DNA from: Halobacillus hunanensis
GTDB taxonomy: Bacteria; Bacillota; Bacilli; Bacillales; Halobacillaceae
Assembly: GCF_900166655.1 (NCBI RefSeq)
Contig: NZ_FVZB01000006.1
Coordinates: 434,001 to 498,000, forward strand
DNA length: 64,000 nucleotides
Direction of reading: 5' to 3'
The notes below the pieces were generated by a model. That model was not told the origin of the DNA. It did no database searches and was given only the letters and a program-made list of their open reading frames with translations. The position numbers were made by a program, and so were the translations under genes. This document shows, in pieces, positions 34,221 through 43,852 of the stretch. Numbering within the stretch: the stretch's first letter is position 1; every line of letters begins with the position of its first letter.

Positions 34221-34670
34221 TTACATCAACTGACTTGATTCAGCACGTTTACATTCCCCGGAGTCAGGTTCCGACCGAATTAACTTAAACGTGCCGATCC
34301 CTTTTGCCAGCATGTTCCCTTCCTGATCATACATTTCACCTTCTGCGATTACGGTCCGATACCCTTGCTGCAAAATCCTGCCTCGCGCCGTCACATCACC
34401 TGTTGAACTCGGTGCTAAGTAATTGATGTTAAGATTAATCGTCGAGCAGCGTGTTTTCGTTGTCGAGCGGATCGTCATGCCTAATATTAAGTCAAGCATT
34501 GTCGCATGCACCCCGCCGTGCAGCGTACCATTCGCATTCATTAATTCTTCCGTGATCGGGAGCTTAAGCAGGACGTTGCCTGGTTCAAACTCAATAATCT
34601 CAAAGCCTATGTGTGAGAAAAACGGACTGGTTTCAAAGCTTTCACGGACTTCATTAATAGTTCGCGTCAA
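34221..34670 (-). CDS. Hotdog-fold acyl-CoA thioesterase (PaaI type)
   Basis: A 149-residue single hotdog domain with the PaaI-type motif NGTLHGGVHATMLD and the strand NLNINYLAPSSTGDVTARG. It hydrolyses acyl-CoA esters, freeing CoA at the end of the pathway or removing dead-end CoA esters. It is the last gene of the operon. Start is TTG at 34670, supported by GGAGGAGG overlapping the end of the enoyl-CoA hydratase gene. Confidence 0.85.
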   Translation of the reverse strand: MTRTINEVRESFETSPFFSHIGFEIIEFEPGNVLLKLPITEELMNANGTLHGGVHATMLDLILGMTIRSTTKTRCSTINLNINYLAPSSTGDVTARGRILQQGYRTVIAEGEMYDQEGNMLAKGIGTFKLIRSEPDSGECKRAESSQLM

Positions 34671-34682
34671 TACAACCTCCTC

Positions 34683-35462
34683 CTATTTCCCTTGAAAATC
34701 AGCTTTCCGCTTCTCAAGAAAAGCACGCGTGCCTTCATTTTTATCGTCAGAATTAAATAGAATCGCCTGCGACAGTTTTTCAAGCATTAAACCTGTCTTC
34801 ATATCGGTTTCCGTACCCATGTGCACAGAAAGTTTCGCTAATTTTACCGCTAAAGGGCCTTTAGCTAGAATCTTCGCAGCAATCTCCTCCACTTTAGCAG
34901 CAAGTTCGTCAGGTTCGACGGCCTCTGCCACTAAGCCAAACTGAACGGCTTCCTGCGCATCAATAATTTTCCCTGTCAAAATCATTTCAAGGGCTTTTCC
35001 TTTTCCTACGAGTCTGGCAAGCCGCTGCGTACCGCCTGCTCCCGGAATAATCGATAGATTTAACTCTGGGAGACCTAATTTAGCCTTGGTAGAGGCGACC
35101 CGAATATCGCAAGCCATGGCTAATTCACATCCGCCGCCAAGCGCATAGCCGTTGATCATTGCAATCGTTGGCTTCTCATAGCTTTCGATCACATCATATA
35201 CGTGTTGCATTCCTTTAGCCGATAGAGCGTCAGCCGCCGTTTTTTCTGTCAACTGGCTGATATCTGCTCCTGCAGCGAAGGATTTGTCTCCTTTTCCGGT
35301 AAAAACAACTGCTCCGACTTCCTCGTCTTCGGCAAGCGTCTCCAATGCTTGCATCATTTCATCTAACGTTTCTTTATTCAAAGCGTTACGCACGTCTGGG
35401 CGATTAATCGTAATGTAGGCAAGCTGATTCTCTGTTGTTAATTCAATCTGTTGAAATGTCAT
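34683..35462 (-). CDS. Enoyl-CoA hydratase/isomerase
   Basis: A 259-residue crotonase-fold enzyme. The oxyanion-hole segments FAAGADISQL and ALGGGCELAMACD and the catalytic Glu region PELNLSIIPGAGGTQRLAR (two glutamate positions of classic hydratases, one in CELA and one in PELNL) are all present. It hydrates the trans-2-enoyl-CoA made by the acyl-CoA dehydrogenases. It lies between the thiolase and thioesterase genes, after a spacer with three 21-bp repeats. Confidence 0.92.
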   Translation of the reverse strand: MTFQQIELTTENQLAYITINRPDVRNALNKETLDEMMQALETLAEDEEVGAVVFTGKGDKSFAAGADISQLTEKTAADALSAKGMQHVYDVIESYEKPTIAMINGYALGGGCELAMACDIRVASTKAKLGLPELNLSIIPGAGGTQRLARLVGKGKALEMILTGKIIDAQEAVQFGLVAEAVEPDELAAKVEEIAAKILAKGPLAVKLAKLSVHMGTETDMKTGLMLEKLSQAILFNSDDKNEGTRAFLEKRKADFQGK

Positions 35463-35495
35463 GTTTTCATTCCTTTCTTCGAAGTTTAGAGGTAT

Positions 35496-35558
35496 AATCC
35501 GGCGTTCAGTGTTCGTATTCCGGCGGTTACATCCATTATTCCGGCGTTACGCCTCAAC
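35496..35558. repeat. Three 21-bp tandem repeats in the thiolase-hydratase spacer
   Basis: ATTCCGGCG-type units begin at 35496 (AATCCGGCG), 35517 and 35538, an exact 21-base period. The rest of each unit is less conserved. They fill an otherwise empty spacer inside the operon. Confidence 0.7.
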
Positions 35559-35568
35559 CGATATAGGA

Positions 35569-36753
35569 TTAAACCAGCTCGACCATCATCGCCATGCCTT
35601 GACCTCCGCCTGCACATAAAGTGGCGACCCCAAGTGGTTCCTTTCGCCTCTTCATTTGATGTAAAAGGGTCGTGAGAATTCTGGCCCCGCTTGCGCCGAC
35701 GGGATGACCGAGCGCGATGGCTCCTCCATTGACGTTAACCTTAGCTGGATCTAAGGCGAGTTCGCGAATGACGGCAAGCGCTTGAGAAGCAAAAGCTTCA
35801 TTCAACTCAACGAGCCCAATATCCTCAACTTGCTTTGCTGTCTTTTCCAGCAGCTTTTTTACTGCGGGAACAGGGCCGACTCCCATAATTTCCGGAGAAA
35901 CACCGGACGTCGCCCAGTCAACAATCCGTGCCATCGGACTCAGTCCTAATTCTTTAGCTCTCGTCTCTCTCATAATGACTAACGCTGTCGCGCCATCATT
36001 TCTGCCGCAGGCGTTCCCGGCTGTTACCGTTCCGTCCTCTTTAAAGGCTGGTCGCAATCCTGATAACTTTTCCAAAGTAGTTTGGGGACGAGGATGCTCA
36101 TCTGTATCGACTAAAAATGTTTTCTTATTTTCCTTTACCTCAACAGGAGCAATTTCGTCTTGAAACCTTCCTGCCTCAATCGCCTGTGAAGCCCGCTGCT
36201 GGCTTTCGATGGCAAACGCATCCTGATCTTCCCTGGAAACCGAGTACTTTTCCGCGACATTTTCAGCAGTGATGCCCATCCCCAGGGTCTCTCCATAGAT
36301 CTCCTGTGGCTGCTGGCCCGCTTCTAGATTAGAATCCACTAACTTCGTTTGATCCCCGCCGAATCGCGAGTTTCTTAGATAAATAGGGGAACGGCTCATA
36401 CTTTCCACGCCGCCGGCCACTACAATATCCGCCTGATCAAATGTGATTTGCTGAACAGCTGAAGCGACGGCTTGCATCCCTGAAGCACACAATCGATTAA
36501 TCGTATAAGCGGTCGCAGATTCCGGTATTCCCGACCGTAACGCAGCGACTCTTGCCACGTTTGAGGACTCAGTCGTCTGCCGTACTTCCCCCATAATCGC
36601 TTCATCAACTTGTTCAGGTGTGATGCCTGCGCGCTTTATCGATTCCTCTATGGCAAAAGCCGCTAAATGGCCGGATGATAAGGATTTTAAGGAACCTCCG
36701 TAGCGGCCAATCGGCGTTCGTACAGCACTCACAATGACAATATCATCTTTCAT
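35569..36753 (-). CDS. Acetyl-CoA C-acyltransferase (thiolase)
   Basis: A 394-residue degradative or biosynthetic thiolase. Nucleophile Cys in [12 protein letters not shown] (near residue 88), His in [14 protein letters not shown] and the second Cys in [12 protein letters not shown] complete the active site. It cleaves 3-ketoacyl-CoA to acetyl-CoA and a shortened acyl-CoA. It follows the acyl-CoA dehydrogenase gene by 19 bases. AAGGGAGGG precedes the ATG. Confidence 0.93.
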   Translation of the reverse strand: MKDDIVIVSAVRTPIGRYGGSLKSLSSGHLAAFAIEESIKRAGITPEQVDEAIMGEVRQTTESSNVARVAALRSGIPESATAYTINRLCASGMQAVASAVQQITFDQADIVVAGGVESMSRSPIYLRNSRFGGDQTKLVDSNLEAGQQPQEIYGETLGMGITAENVAEKYSVSREDQDAFAIESQQRASQAIEAGRFQDEIAPVEVKENKKTFLVDTDEHPRPQTTLEKLSGLRPAFKEDGTVTAGNACGRNDGATALVIMRETRAKELGLSPMARIVDWATSGVSPEIMGVGPVPAVKKLLEKTAKQVEDIGLVELNEAFASQALAVIRELALDPAKVNVNGGAIALGHPVGASGARILTTLLHQMKRRKEPLGVATLCAGGGQGMAMMVELV

Positions 36754-36772
36754 GTATTTCCCTCCTTATAGA

Positions 36773-37921
36773 CTAGCTATATTCTTTCTTCAACTGACCG
36801 GAAATTATATTCTTTTGAATTTCCGATGTGCCTTCATAAATCCTAGTAATCCTTGCATCTCGGAAAAAGCGTTCAATTGGAAAATCTGAGATGTAGCCGA
36901 TTCCTCCATGGACCTGCACGGCTTTATCAGCCACACGATTATAGACTTCCGAGCCATATAACTTCAGCATCGCCGCTTCTTTAATGACTTTCTGACCTTC
37001 ATCAACCATCCAGGCGATTCGGTACGTAAATGACCGGAGTGCTTCAATCTCCACAGCCATTTCGGAGACCATGTGAGCGACAGCTTGATGTTCGATAATT
37101 GGCACGCCAAACTGTTCACGTTCCTGAACATACTCCATCGATAAATCAAGCAGCTTTTGACACGATCCTAAGTTCCTAGCAGCTAATCCAGCCCGGCCAT
37201 TGGCTAAAATTTTCAGCGCGTTCACGTAACCTTGGCCTTCTTCGCCTAGAACGTTTTCAACGGGAACCTCACAATCTTCCATAATGATTTCAGCTGAATG
37301 GGAGCCGTGCAGCCCCATCTTCGGTTCAATCGCTCCGACTTGAAAGCCTGGAAAATCTTTTTCCACGATAAAAGACGTAATACCCTTCGCACCTTTACTG
37401 GCATCTGTCACCGCCATAACCGTAAAAACATCAGCTTCTGTGGCATTGGTAATATAATGTTTCGTCCCGTTTAAAATATAGCGATCGCCCTGTTTAACTG
37501 CTGTCGTTTTTAAGTTTGTCGCATTCGAGCCGGCACTTGGTTCAGTAAGGGCAAAGGCACCAATCGATTCTCCGCTAGCCAACTTCGGTAAGTATTTTTG
37601 CTTTTGTTCTTCGTTGCCAAGTTCAACTATGCCCACAGTTCCGATGCCAGTATGGGCACCGATTAGTGTAGTGTAGCCATTATGAGTAGCACCGATTTCT
37701 TCATAAAGCGCACACTTTCCAACCATCCCTATCCCTAACCCGCCGTACTCTTCAGGGATACTAAGGCCAAACAAGCCCATTTCTTTGGACATCTCGATTA
37801 TTCGATCAGGAATGTGGTTTTCTTTTTCAATGTCCATGGCCACAGCTTCTACTTCTGTTTGGACAAAATCACGAACATTTTTCTTTAGAAATTCAATCTC
37901 TTCTCCTAAGTTAAAATCCAT
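36773..37921 (-). CDS. Acyl-CoA dehydrogenase (second in the operon)
   Basis: A 382-residue flavoenzyme of the acyl-CoA dehydrogenase family: FALTEPSAGSNA (FAD/acyl contact), YITNATEADVFTVMA, and the catalytic Glu in RITRIYEGTSEIQ. It makes trans-2-enoyl-CoA and passes electrons to EtfBA, whose genes lie two positions upstream in the same operon. It is about 50-60 percent similar by eye to the dehydrogenase at 43853-45001, so the operon has two versions, perhaps for different chain lengths. Confidence 0.92.
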   Translation of the reverse strand: MDFNLGEEIEFLKKNVRDFVQTEVEAVAMDIEKENHIPDRIIEMSKEMGLFGLSIPEEYGGLGIGMVGKCALYEEIGATHNGYTTLIGAHTGIGTVGIVELGNEEQKQKYLPKLASGESIGAFALTEPSAGSNATNLKTTAVKQGDRYILNGTKHYITNATEADVFTVMAVTDASKGAKGITSFIVEKDFPGFQVGAIEPKMGLHGSHSAEIIMEDCEVPVENVLGEEGQGYVNALKILANGRAGLAARNLGSCQKLLDLSMEYVQEREQFGVPIIEHQAVAHMVSEMAVEIEALRSFTYRIAWMVDEGQKVIKEAAMLKLYGSEVYNRVADKAVQVHGGIGYISDFPIERFFRDARITRIYEGTSEIQKNIISGQLKKEYS

Positions 37922-37937
37922 TGTTCTCCCCCCGACT

Positions 37938-38228
37938 TCATGTATAGGTATAAAAACCTTTCCCTGTTTTCTTGCCTAAGCGCCCGGCCTTAACGTCCTC
38001 TATGCTTAAGGAATAGTGCACAGATTCTTGTCGCTGCGCGGCTTGTTCCTCCGTTAGCTTTCCTTTTTGGACGCTTTTAGCGAATTGCTGTGCGATGTAC
38101 TGCTTACAATTCTTTATCCCTTGTTCTGAAATATCCTGCACAACGACAGAAAGATTGGCGAAGGCACAGGCAAAGGCGATACCTCTGCCCATTGTGCCCG
38201 CCCCAATTACACTTACATTTTGAATCAC
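37938..38228 (-). pseudogene. 3-hydroxyacyl-CoA dehydrogenase relic with large in-frame internal deletion
   Basis: A 96-residue reading that keeps only the two ends of a 3-hydroxyacyl-CoA dehydrogenase: the NAD-binding start VSVIGAGTMGRGIAFACAFA and helix through SLSIEDVKA, then directly the C-terminal GRLGKKTGKGFYTYT. In the full-length paralogue at 40023-40886 these parts are about 190 residues apart, so the catalytic His and the helical domain are gone. The frame is preserved and a start follows the etfA stop region closely (etfA ends at 38232). It cannot be an active dehydrogenase; a residual small protein is possible. Confidence 0.8.
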
Positions 38229-38231
38229 TGC

Positions 38232-39209
38232 TTACACACCGACTTTCAGTGCTTTTAATTCTTGTGTGAGCAATGGAATGACATCGAACAAATCACCGAC
38301 GATTCCGTAATCGGCTACGTTAAAGATATTAGCTTCGGGATCTTTGTTAATCGCTACAATCGTTTTCGAATTCGACATCCCGGCTAAGTGCTGTATGGCA
38401 CCGGAGATCCCGCAGGCAATATACAGATCCGGGGTAACTACCTTTCCTGTTTGACCAATTTGCAAAGCATAGTCACAATAGCCGGCATCGCATGCCCCGC
38501 GGGAGGCACCGACAGCGCCGCCTAATACGTCGGCGAGCTCGTGAAGCGGTTCAAAGCCTTCCTCACTTTTCACACCTCGGCCGCCTGCGATAATTACTTT
38601 TGCCTCTGATAAATCTACACCGTCTGTTGTGTTGCGAATCAGTTCCTTAATCTTTGTTCGCAGATCTTTAATCTCAACATCAAGCGATGTAACTTCACCT
38701 GTTCGTGTTTCATCCTTTTCCAGCGGGGCAATGTTATTCGGCCGAATCGTGGCAAAGATCACCCCATCTGTAATTACTTTCTTTTCAAATGCTTTCCCAG
38801 AATAGATCGGCCTAGTGAACTGAACGTCATCACCTTGTTTTTCTATGGAAGTCACATCAGAGATGAGCCCCGTCTCAAGCTTACTGGCAAGTCTTGGCGC
38901 AAGTTCTTTTCCTAAGGCTGTATGGGCAAAAACAAGGCCTTCTGGCTGCTCTGCTTCGATGACATCGGTTATGGCCTGGGTATAACCGTCCGAAGTATAG
39001 TGGCTAAGGTTCTCATGTTCGACGGTTACTACGCGATCTGCTCCATAGTGGATCATCTCCTGTGCAAGACTCCGCACCGCTTTCCCCGCCAGTATCGCTA
39101 CAATTTCACCATTTTCTGCAATCGTTTTGGCTGCTGCAATCGTTTCGAATGAGGCATTCCGCAGGCTTCCTTCATTGATTTCACCTAGTACCAACACTTT
39201 TTTACTCAT
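38232..39209 (-). CDS. etfA: Electron transfer flavoprotein alpha subunit
   Basis: A 325-residue protein with the C-terminal FAD domain: [23 protein letters not shown] split near residues 209-230, [32 protein letters not shown]. It binds FAD with EtfB and carries electrons from the acyl-CoA dehydrogenases to the quinone pool. It lies 18 bases after etfB and directly before the dehydrogenase relic. Confidence 0.95.
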   Translation of the reverse strand: MSKKVLVLGEINEGSLRNASFETIAAAKTIAENGEIVAILAGKAVRSLAQEMIHYGADRVVTVEHENLSHYTSDGYTQAITDVIEAEQPEGLVFAHTALGKELAPRLASKLETGLISDVTSIEKQGDDVQFTRPIYSGKAFEKKVITDGVIFATIRPNNIAPLEKDETRTGEVTSLDVEIKDLRTKIKELIRNTTDGVDLSEAKVIIAGGRGVKSEEGFEPLHELADVLGGAVGASRGACDAGYCDYALQIGQTGKVVTPDLYIACGISGAIQHLAGMSNSKTIVAINKDPEANIFNVADYGIVGDLFDVIPLLTQELKALKVGV

Positions 39210-39227
39210 TTGTGTACACCCCTTTTG

Positions 39228-40001
39228 TTAAATGACTTTTGCTTCTTTTTGTAACAAGGAAACCAATTCTTGAACTTGTGCGCCGATTTCTCCTTCCAGC
39301 ACTCTCCCCGCTTCTTTCTCGGGAGGAAGGAAAACTTCAACCGTCTTTGTTTTGGCTTCTATCTCTTCTCCGTCAAGATCTAAATCATCGAGCTCAAGCT
39401 CTTCAAGCGGCTTCTTTTTGGCCTTCATAATACCTGGAAGTGAAGGATAACGGGGTTCGTTGAGACCTTGCTGGGCTGTCACAAGCAATGGGAGGGTCGC
39501 TTCAATTTTTTCAATGTCACCCTCTACATCCCTTTCAATTAGCACCTGTGATCCATCTACTTCTAAATTGGTAATCGTCGTGATCGCCGGTATGTCCAGG
39601 AATTCTGCCAGTCTTGGCCCGACTTGACCGGAACCTTCATCAATCGCAACGTTTCCAGCTAAAATAAGATCCGCTTCTTTATCTTTGAAAAACTCCGCCA
39701 GAGCCTTTGCTGTCGTATAGGCGTCACCGTCTTCTAGGTCTTCCTCTGTGTTAATTAAAACGGCTTTATCTGCTCCCATAGCTAAGGCCGTGCGCAGCTC
39801 CTTCTCGGCTTCTTCATCTCCAATCGTGACGACTGTAACTTCACCGCCATGCTGCTCTTTTAGTTGAACAGCTTCCTCAACGGCATATTCATCATAAGGA
39901 TTAATGATGAACTCTGCACTCTCCTCGGCAACTCTGCCATCGTCAATGACGATCTTTTCCTCGGTATCAAACGTCCGCTTCATCACCACAAATAAATTCA
40001 T
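39228..40001 (-). CDS. etfB: Electron transfer flavoprotein beta subunit
   Basis: A 257-residue EtfB: start MNLFVVMKRTFDTEEKI, INPYDEYAVEEAVQLKE, and the AMP-binding-type ALAMGADKAVLI and GNVAIDEGSGQVGPRLAEFL segments. The ATG at 40001 is chosen for its GAGGGGG site and family start; the ATG at 40019 would add six residues. It partners EtfA in electron transfer for beta-oxidation. Confidence 0.94.
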   Translation of the reverse strand: MNLFVVMKRTFDTEEKIVIDDGRVAEESAEFIINPYDEYAVEEAVQLKEQHGGEVTVVTIGDEEAEKELRTALAMGADKAVLINTEEDLEDGDAYTTAKALAEFFKDKEADLILAGNVAIDEGSGQVGPRLAEFLDIPAITTITNLEVDGSQVLIERDVEGDIEKIEATLPLLVTAQQGLNEPRYPSLPGIMKAKKKPLEELELDDLDLDGEEIEAKTKTVEVFLPPEKEAGRVLEGEIGAQVQELVSLLQKEAKVI

Positions 40002-40022
40002 GGTCGTTCCCCCTCTCAAAAT

Positions 40023-40886
40023 TTAGCTATATTGATAGAATCCTTTTCCTGTTTTTCGGCCCAGCTCACCTTTTTCCACTTTCTCCTGAATGAGCTTGGC
40101 AGGCTGATCTGCTTCGTCACCAGACTCCTGATAACGCTGCATCCTTACGAAATAGTTCACATCAATTCCTGTTAAATCCATCAGAGCAAACGGACCGATT
40201 GGATGGTTCAGTGCCTTCGTACAGACTGTATCGATCTCTTCATGCGTGGCATAGCCGTTTTCTAACAAGAACACCGCTTCATCCATTAATTTCCCGAGGA
40301 TCCGATTGGCGATAAATCCAGAAATCTCTTTTTTCAGCAGCACAGGAACTTTCCCTATTTGTTCAACAAACGCATAAGCTGTTTGAGCCGTTTCCTCAGA
40401 TGTATGCGGCCCCTGAACTACTTCGACCAGCTCCATTACTAGCGGTGGATTGAAAAAGTGCACATTGCAAACTTTATCCGGGTTTCTAGTGGCATCAGCT
40501 ATTTTCGAACTGACAATGGTGGAGCTGTTCGTTGCTAGAATCGTATGGTCTGAGGTAATGTCATCAAGCGTTGCAAACAACTCTCTCTTCACATCAAGTT
40601 TCTCAACCACCGCTTCGATGACAATGTCCGCATCCTTTACAGCTGCTAAGTTGACGTCAAACGTTAGATGGTCAAAAGCTTCTTCAACTTGCTGTTCTGT
40701 CAGCTTGCCTTTCTGAATACGACGGTTCATATGTCCCTGCAACGAATCTTTCGCTTGGGTCAGACTCTCTTCGGCAATATCATTTAAGATGACGCGATGG
40801 CCATGGAGCGCGCAGACCATAGCAATTTGCGAGCCCATTGCCCCGGCACCAATTACAGCAACCTCTTTGATATTATGCATTTCCAT
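40023..40886 (-). CDS. 3-hydroxyacyl-CoA dehydrogenase (3-hydroxybutyryl-CoA dehydrogenase type)
   Basis: A 287-residue enzyme: NAD-binding VAVIGAGAMGSQIAMVCALHG, DADIVIEAVVEKLDVK, catalytic His region NVHFFNPPLVMELVEVV, and the dimerisation domain through HPIGPFALMDLTGID and GRKTGKGFYQY. It oxidises 3-hydroxyacyl-CoA to 3-ketoacyl-CoA for the thiolase. Its start lies within the last codons of the CoA ligase gene (14-base overlap, GAGGAGG upstream), so the two are translationally coupled. Confidence 0.93.
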   Translation of the reverse strand: MEMHNIKEVAVIGAGAMGSQIAMVCALHGHRVILNDIAEESLTQAKDSLQGHMNRRIQKGKLTEQQVEEAFDHLTFDVNLAAVKDADIVIEAVVEKLDVKRELFATLDDITSDHTILATNSSTIVSSKIADATRNPDKVCNVHFFNPPLVMELVEVVQGPHTSEETAQTAYAFVEQIGKVPVLLKKEISGFIANRILGKLMDEAVFLLENGYATHEEIDTVCTKALNHPIGPFALMDLTGIDVNYFVRMQRYQESGDEADQPAKLIQEKVEKGELGRKTGKGFYQYS

Positions 40887-42510
40887 GGTTGGATTCCTCC
40901 TCTGCCTGTTTCCGCTTTTCTTCTTGAATGAGTGTGCGTTTTAACAGCTTTCCGACTGTATTTCTCGGCAATTCCTCCATGACTTCAAAATGCTTCGGAA
41001 CTTTGTAGCGGGTTAGATTGCGGTAACAATGCCCTTTTATCTCCTCGAGATCAAGGGTGTGGCCATCTTTGGCAACGAGGTAGGCCTTAACCACTTCACC
41101 TTTTTCCTGGTCCGGAATTCCAACGACCGCCGATTCCTTCACATCCGGGTGTTCATATAAAACGCTTTCAATTTCTTGCGGATAAATATTAAAGCCGCCG
41201 TTAATAATCATTTCTTTTTTCCGGCCGACAATATAGAAATAGCCATCCTCATCCATCATGGCGAGGTCCCCAGTATACAGCCAGCCATCCTGCAGCGCAT
41301 GGCGTGTTTCAGCTTGATTATTCCAGTACCCTTTCATGATTTGCGGACCTTTCACGAGCAGCTCGCCGACTGAATTCGTGCCGAGTACTTGCTGGTCCTC
41401 ATCGACAATGCAGCAATCCGTTTCAGGTACAGGGATACCAATGCTGCCTACTTTGATATCACCACTGAGCGGCGTGCGATGAGTGGTTGGCGATGTTTCC
41501 GACATGCCAAACCCTTCTAGAATCTTAACTCCGGAGATCGATTCAAATTTTTTGAGCACTTCCACCGGCAAAGGAGCTGATCCTGAAGAACACACTTTAA
41601 AACAATCGAGTCCATAGGTATCGGCCTCAGGATAATTTACAAACGATATATACATTTTCGGAACGCCTGGAAAAAATGTCGGCTGGTATTTCTTAATCAA
41701 TCCCATAACCTGACCGACATCAAATTTAGGGATCAATAAAATGTTCGCGCCCATATAGATTCCAAGATTCATAGCACTTGTCATCGCGTAGACATGATAC
41801 AGCGGGGTAGCTGCCAGAACAACTTCCTTCCCCAGCTCTGCTCGCTGTTTGTACATGAGATAACTCTGATACACGTTTGTCGTTAAGTTATACTGTGTCA
41901 GCATCGCGCCTTTCACTTTCCCAGTTGTTCCACCGGTATACTGAATCACTGCAACATCCTCTTTGAGATCGACTGAAGCAGGAGAAGCAAGCTTCGTGCC
42001 GGATTGAATGATATCCTCGAGCTTTAAGAAGCCTTCTGGCAGCTCTGAGTCCATTCCCGACACCATCATTGCCTTAAATGACATAATCTTGTCCATTTCC
42101 TTAATTTTGTCCACGGATCGAGCCCCCGCTACAATATAGGAAACATCCGCATCGGTTAAAATTTGAAGCAACTCCCTTTGCGTATAGGAAGGATTCAGTT
42201 GAACGACGATTAGCCCTAGTGCGTGAGCTGCATAGTAGGAAACGATGTAATCGGGATGGTTTCCCACCATTAATCCAATCCGTTCACCTTTTTCAAAATT
42301 CATCTTCCCCCAGCTGCCAGCCAGCTTATCCGTTCGCTGCTTCAATTCACGGTAAGTAATGGTCTGTTCATTCCAGGTAACGGCCGTCTGATCGGCATAC
42401 TTCTCAGCTGACTCCGTTAGAATCGCATAAAGAGAAGCTTGTGGAAACTGCGATTGATCCGGCTGTCCTGCATGGTACTTTTTCCAGGGACGGCTTGTAA
42501 TTCCTTGCAT
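40873..42510 (-). CDS. Long- or medium-chain acyl-CoA synthetase
   Basis: A 545-residue ANL-family ligase. P-loop-like IQYTGGTTGKVKGAMLT, EGFGMSETSPTTHR, the hinge YTGDLAMMDEDGYFYIVGRKKEMI, and the C-terminal catalytic Lys in PRNTVGKLLKRTL are all present. It activates a free carboxylic acid to its CoA ester, the first step of the pathway. In the operon it lies between the MFS transporter and the 3-hydroxyacyl-CoA dehydrogenase. Chain length is not decided by the motifs. Confidence 0.9.
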   Translation of the reverse strand: MQGITSRPWKKYHAGQPDQSQFPQASLYAILTESAEKYADQTAVTWNEQTITYRELKQRTDKLAGSWGKMNFEKGERIGLMVGNHPDYIVSYYAAHALGLIVVQLNPSYTQRELLQILTDADVSYIVAGARSVDKIKEMDKIMSFKAMMVSGMDSELPEGFLKLEDIIQSGTKLASPASVDLKEDVAVIQYTGGTTGKVKGAMLTQYNLTTNVYQSYLMYKQRAELGKEVVLAATPLYHVYAMTSAMNLGIYMGANILLIPKFDVGQVMGLIKKYQPTFFPGVPKMYISFVNYPEADTYGLDCFKVCSSGSAPLPVEVLKKFESISGVKILEGFGMSETSPTTHRTPLSGDIKVGSIGIPVPETDCCIVDEDQQVLGTNSVGELLVKGPQIMKGYWNNQAETRHALQDGWLYTGDLAMMDEDGYFYIVGRKKEMIINGGFNIYPQEIESVLYEHPDVKESAVVGIPDQEKGEVVKAYLVAKDGHTLDLEEIKGHCYRNLTRYKVPKHFEVMEELPRNTVGKLLKRTLIQEEKRKQAEEESNHGNA

Positions 42511-42543
42511 GTAGGTTTCCTCCTAACGTTAGATGATGATCAG

Positions 42544-43815
42544 TTACAGGCTTTCTGCCGACTGAGACTCTGTCGCGGTATCCTGATGCTGCCGTACAGT
42601 TGGTTTCACTAAGGTAATAAATAGCACGGCAAAAAGGAAAACAAGGCCCGCCATAAATAGTACTGAAAGGTTATAGCCAAAGATTTTGTCCGAGCCTGAC
42701 AGCTTAATAATAAGCCCGGTAACCATCGGAGCCAGAATACCGGCAATATTGCCTGACGAAGTTAAAATACTCGTCATTAAACCGCCTCTCTCAGGCAGTT
42801 CATTAATCATAATCGTTGGTCCAATCGGTAAGATCGCGTACGTTAAGCCTTTAGCCAAACACATGGCGACGACGGCCCACACGGGGTTCGGAAAAATAAT
42901 AATCGATGACAGAAACAAAGCACCAATGATCATGGCTGCCCCCACGATATAAACACGTGACACTCGCCAGTTTTGATTCTTTTTAAATAAACGATCTGAT
43001 AGGGTGGAAACGCTCATGTAAATTAACACAGAGGCGATCCCAATTACCATTACGCCAATCCCCATTTGCCCTTGAGACATCCCTACAACTTCAATGAGAT
43101 ATACCGGAAGCCAGACGGCAATCCATACGACCAGTATATATGTGGAGAAATAAGCTAACGTCGTAAACAGGGCTGCCGGTGAAACGAGTAATTTGCCAAA
43201 ATCTTTGAATCTGATTTTTTCAAGCTTTCGTTTCTTTTTCTCCTTCGCTTTTTCATAGGCTTTCACAGGATTTTCCTTTGTCAAAAACTGAAAAGCAATG
43301 GCCCAGACAACACTTACTGCTCCTAAACAGGCGAAGGCCACTTTCCATCCGAGCATCGTGATCATCGCCACGAGCAAAGGAGCAATAATCATGGCTCCCA
43401 CTGTCCCACCCGAAACGATTACAGAGTTCGCGAAACCACGAAGTTTGGGTGGAAACCACCTATCTGCATGACTATAGGCGATCGGGCTGTACGGACCTTC
43501 GAAAGCTCCAAGAAGAATCCGATAGATAACGAGCAGCGGCAGGGCGGTAACCGCTAAAACCCCAAACTGTAATACAGCCCAGGTCAGCATAATGATTCCC
43601 AGTACTTTCTTGGCGCCAAATTTGTCAGCGTAAGCAGCACCAATAATTCCGGTTACTGGATACAGCCAGTAATAAGCACTACCGACAAGACCCCATTCTG
43701 CATAGGACAGATCCAAATCTTCCATAATCGGCACAGCTGCAAGACCAATGATCGATTTATCCGCAAAGTTTATGATTGCCCCAAAAAATAAAAGAACGAG
43801 AACAACCCAACGCAT
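42544..43815 (-). CDS. MFS transporter, anion:cation symporter (ACS) type
   Basis: A 423-residue protein with about twelve membrane segments. Helix 1 region NFADKSIIGLAAVPIMEDL and the helix 4 motif RILLGAFEGPYSPIAYSHADRWFPPKLRG are typical of the ACS branch, which imports organic acids by cation symport. It sits between an acyl-CoA dehydrogenase and a CoA ligase in the sigma-54 operon, so it is likely to import the carboxylic acid that the ligase activates. The substrate cannot be read from the sequence. Confidence 0.85.
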   Translation of the reverse strand: MRWVVLVLLFFGAIINFADKSIIGLAAVPIMEDLDLSYAEWGLVGSAYYWLYPVTGIIGAAYADKFGAKKVLGIIMLTWAVLQFGVLAVTALPLLVIYRILLGAFEGPYSPIAYSHADRWFPPKLRGFANSVIVSGGTVGAMIIAPLLVAMITMLGWKVAFACLGAVSVVWAIAFQFLTKENPVKAYEKAKEKKKRKLEKIRFKDFGKLLVSPAALFTTLAYFSTYILVVWIAVWLPVYLIEVVGMSQGQMGIGVMVIGIASVLIYMSVSTLSDRLFKKNQNWRVSRVYIVGAAMIIGALFLSSIIIFPNPVWAVVAMCLAKGLTYAILPIGPTIMINELPERGGLMTSILTSSGNIAGILAPMVTGLIIKLSGSDKIFGYNLSVLFMAGLVFLFAVLFITLVKPTVRQHQDTATESQSAESL

Positions 43816-43852
43816 GTGAATCCCTCTTTTCTACATGGATTTTAGCTGGTGA

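Noticed and set aside
37938-38228. A functional small 3-hydroxyacyl-CoA dehydrogenase
   Set aside because: The catalytic region and dimerisation domain are missing; only the ends of the family remain.
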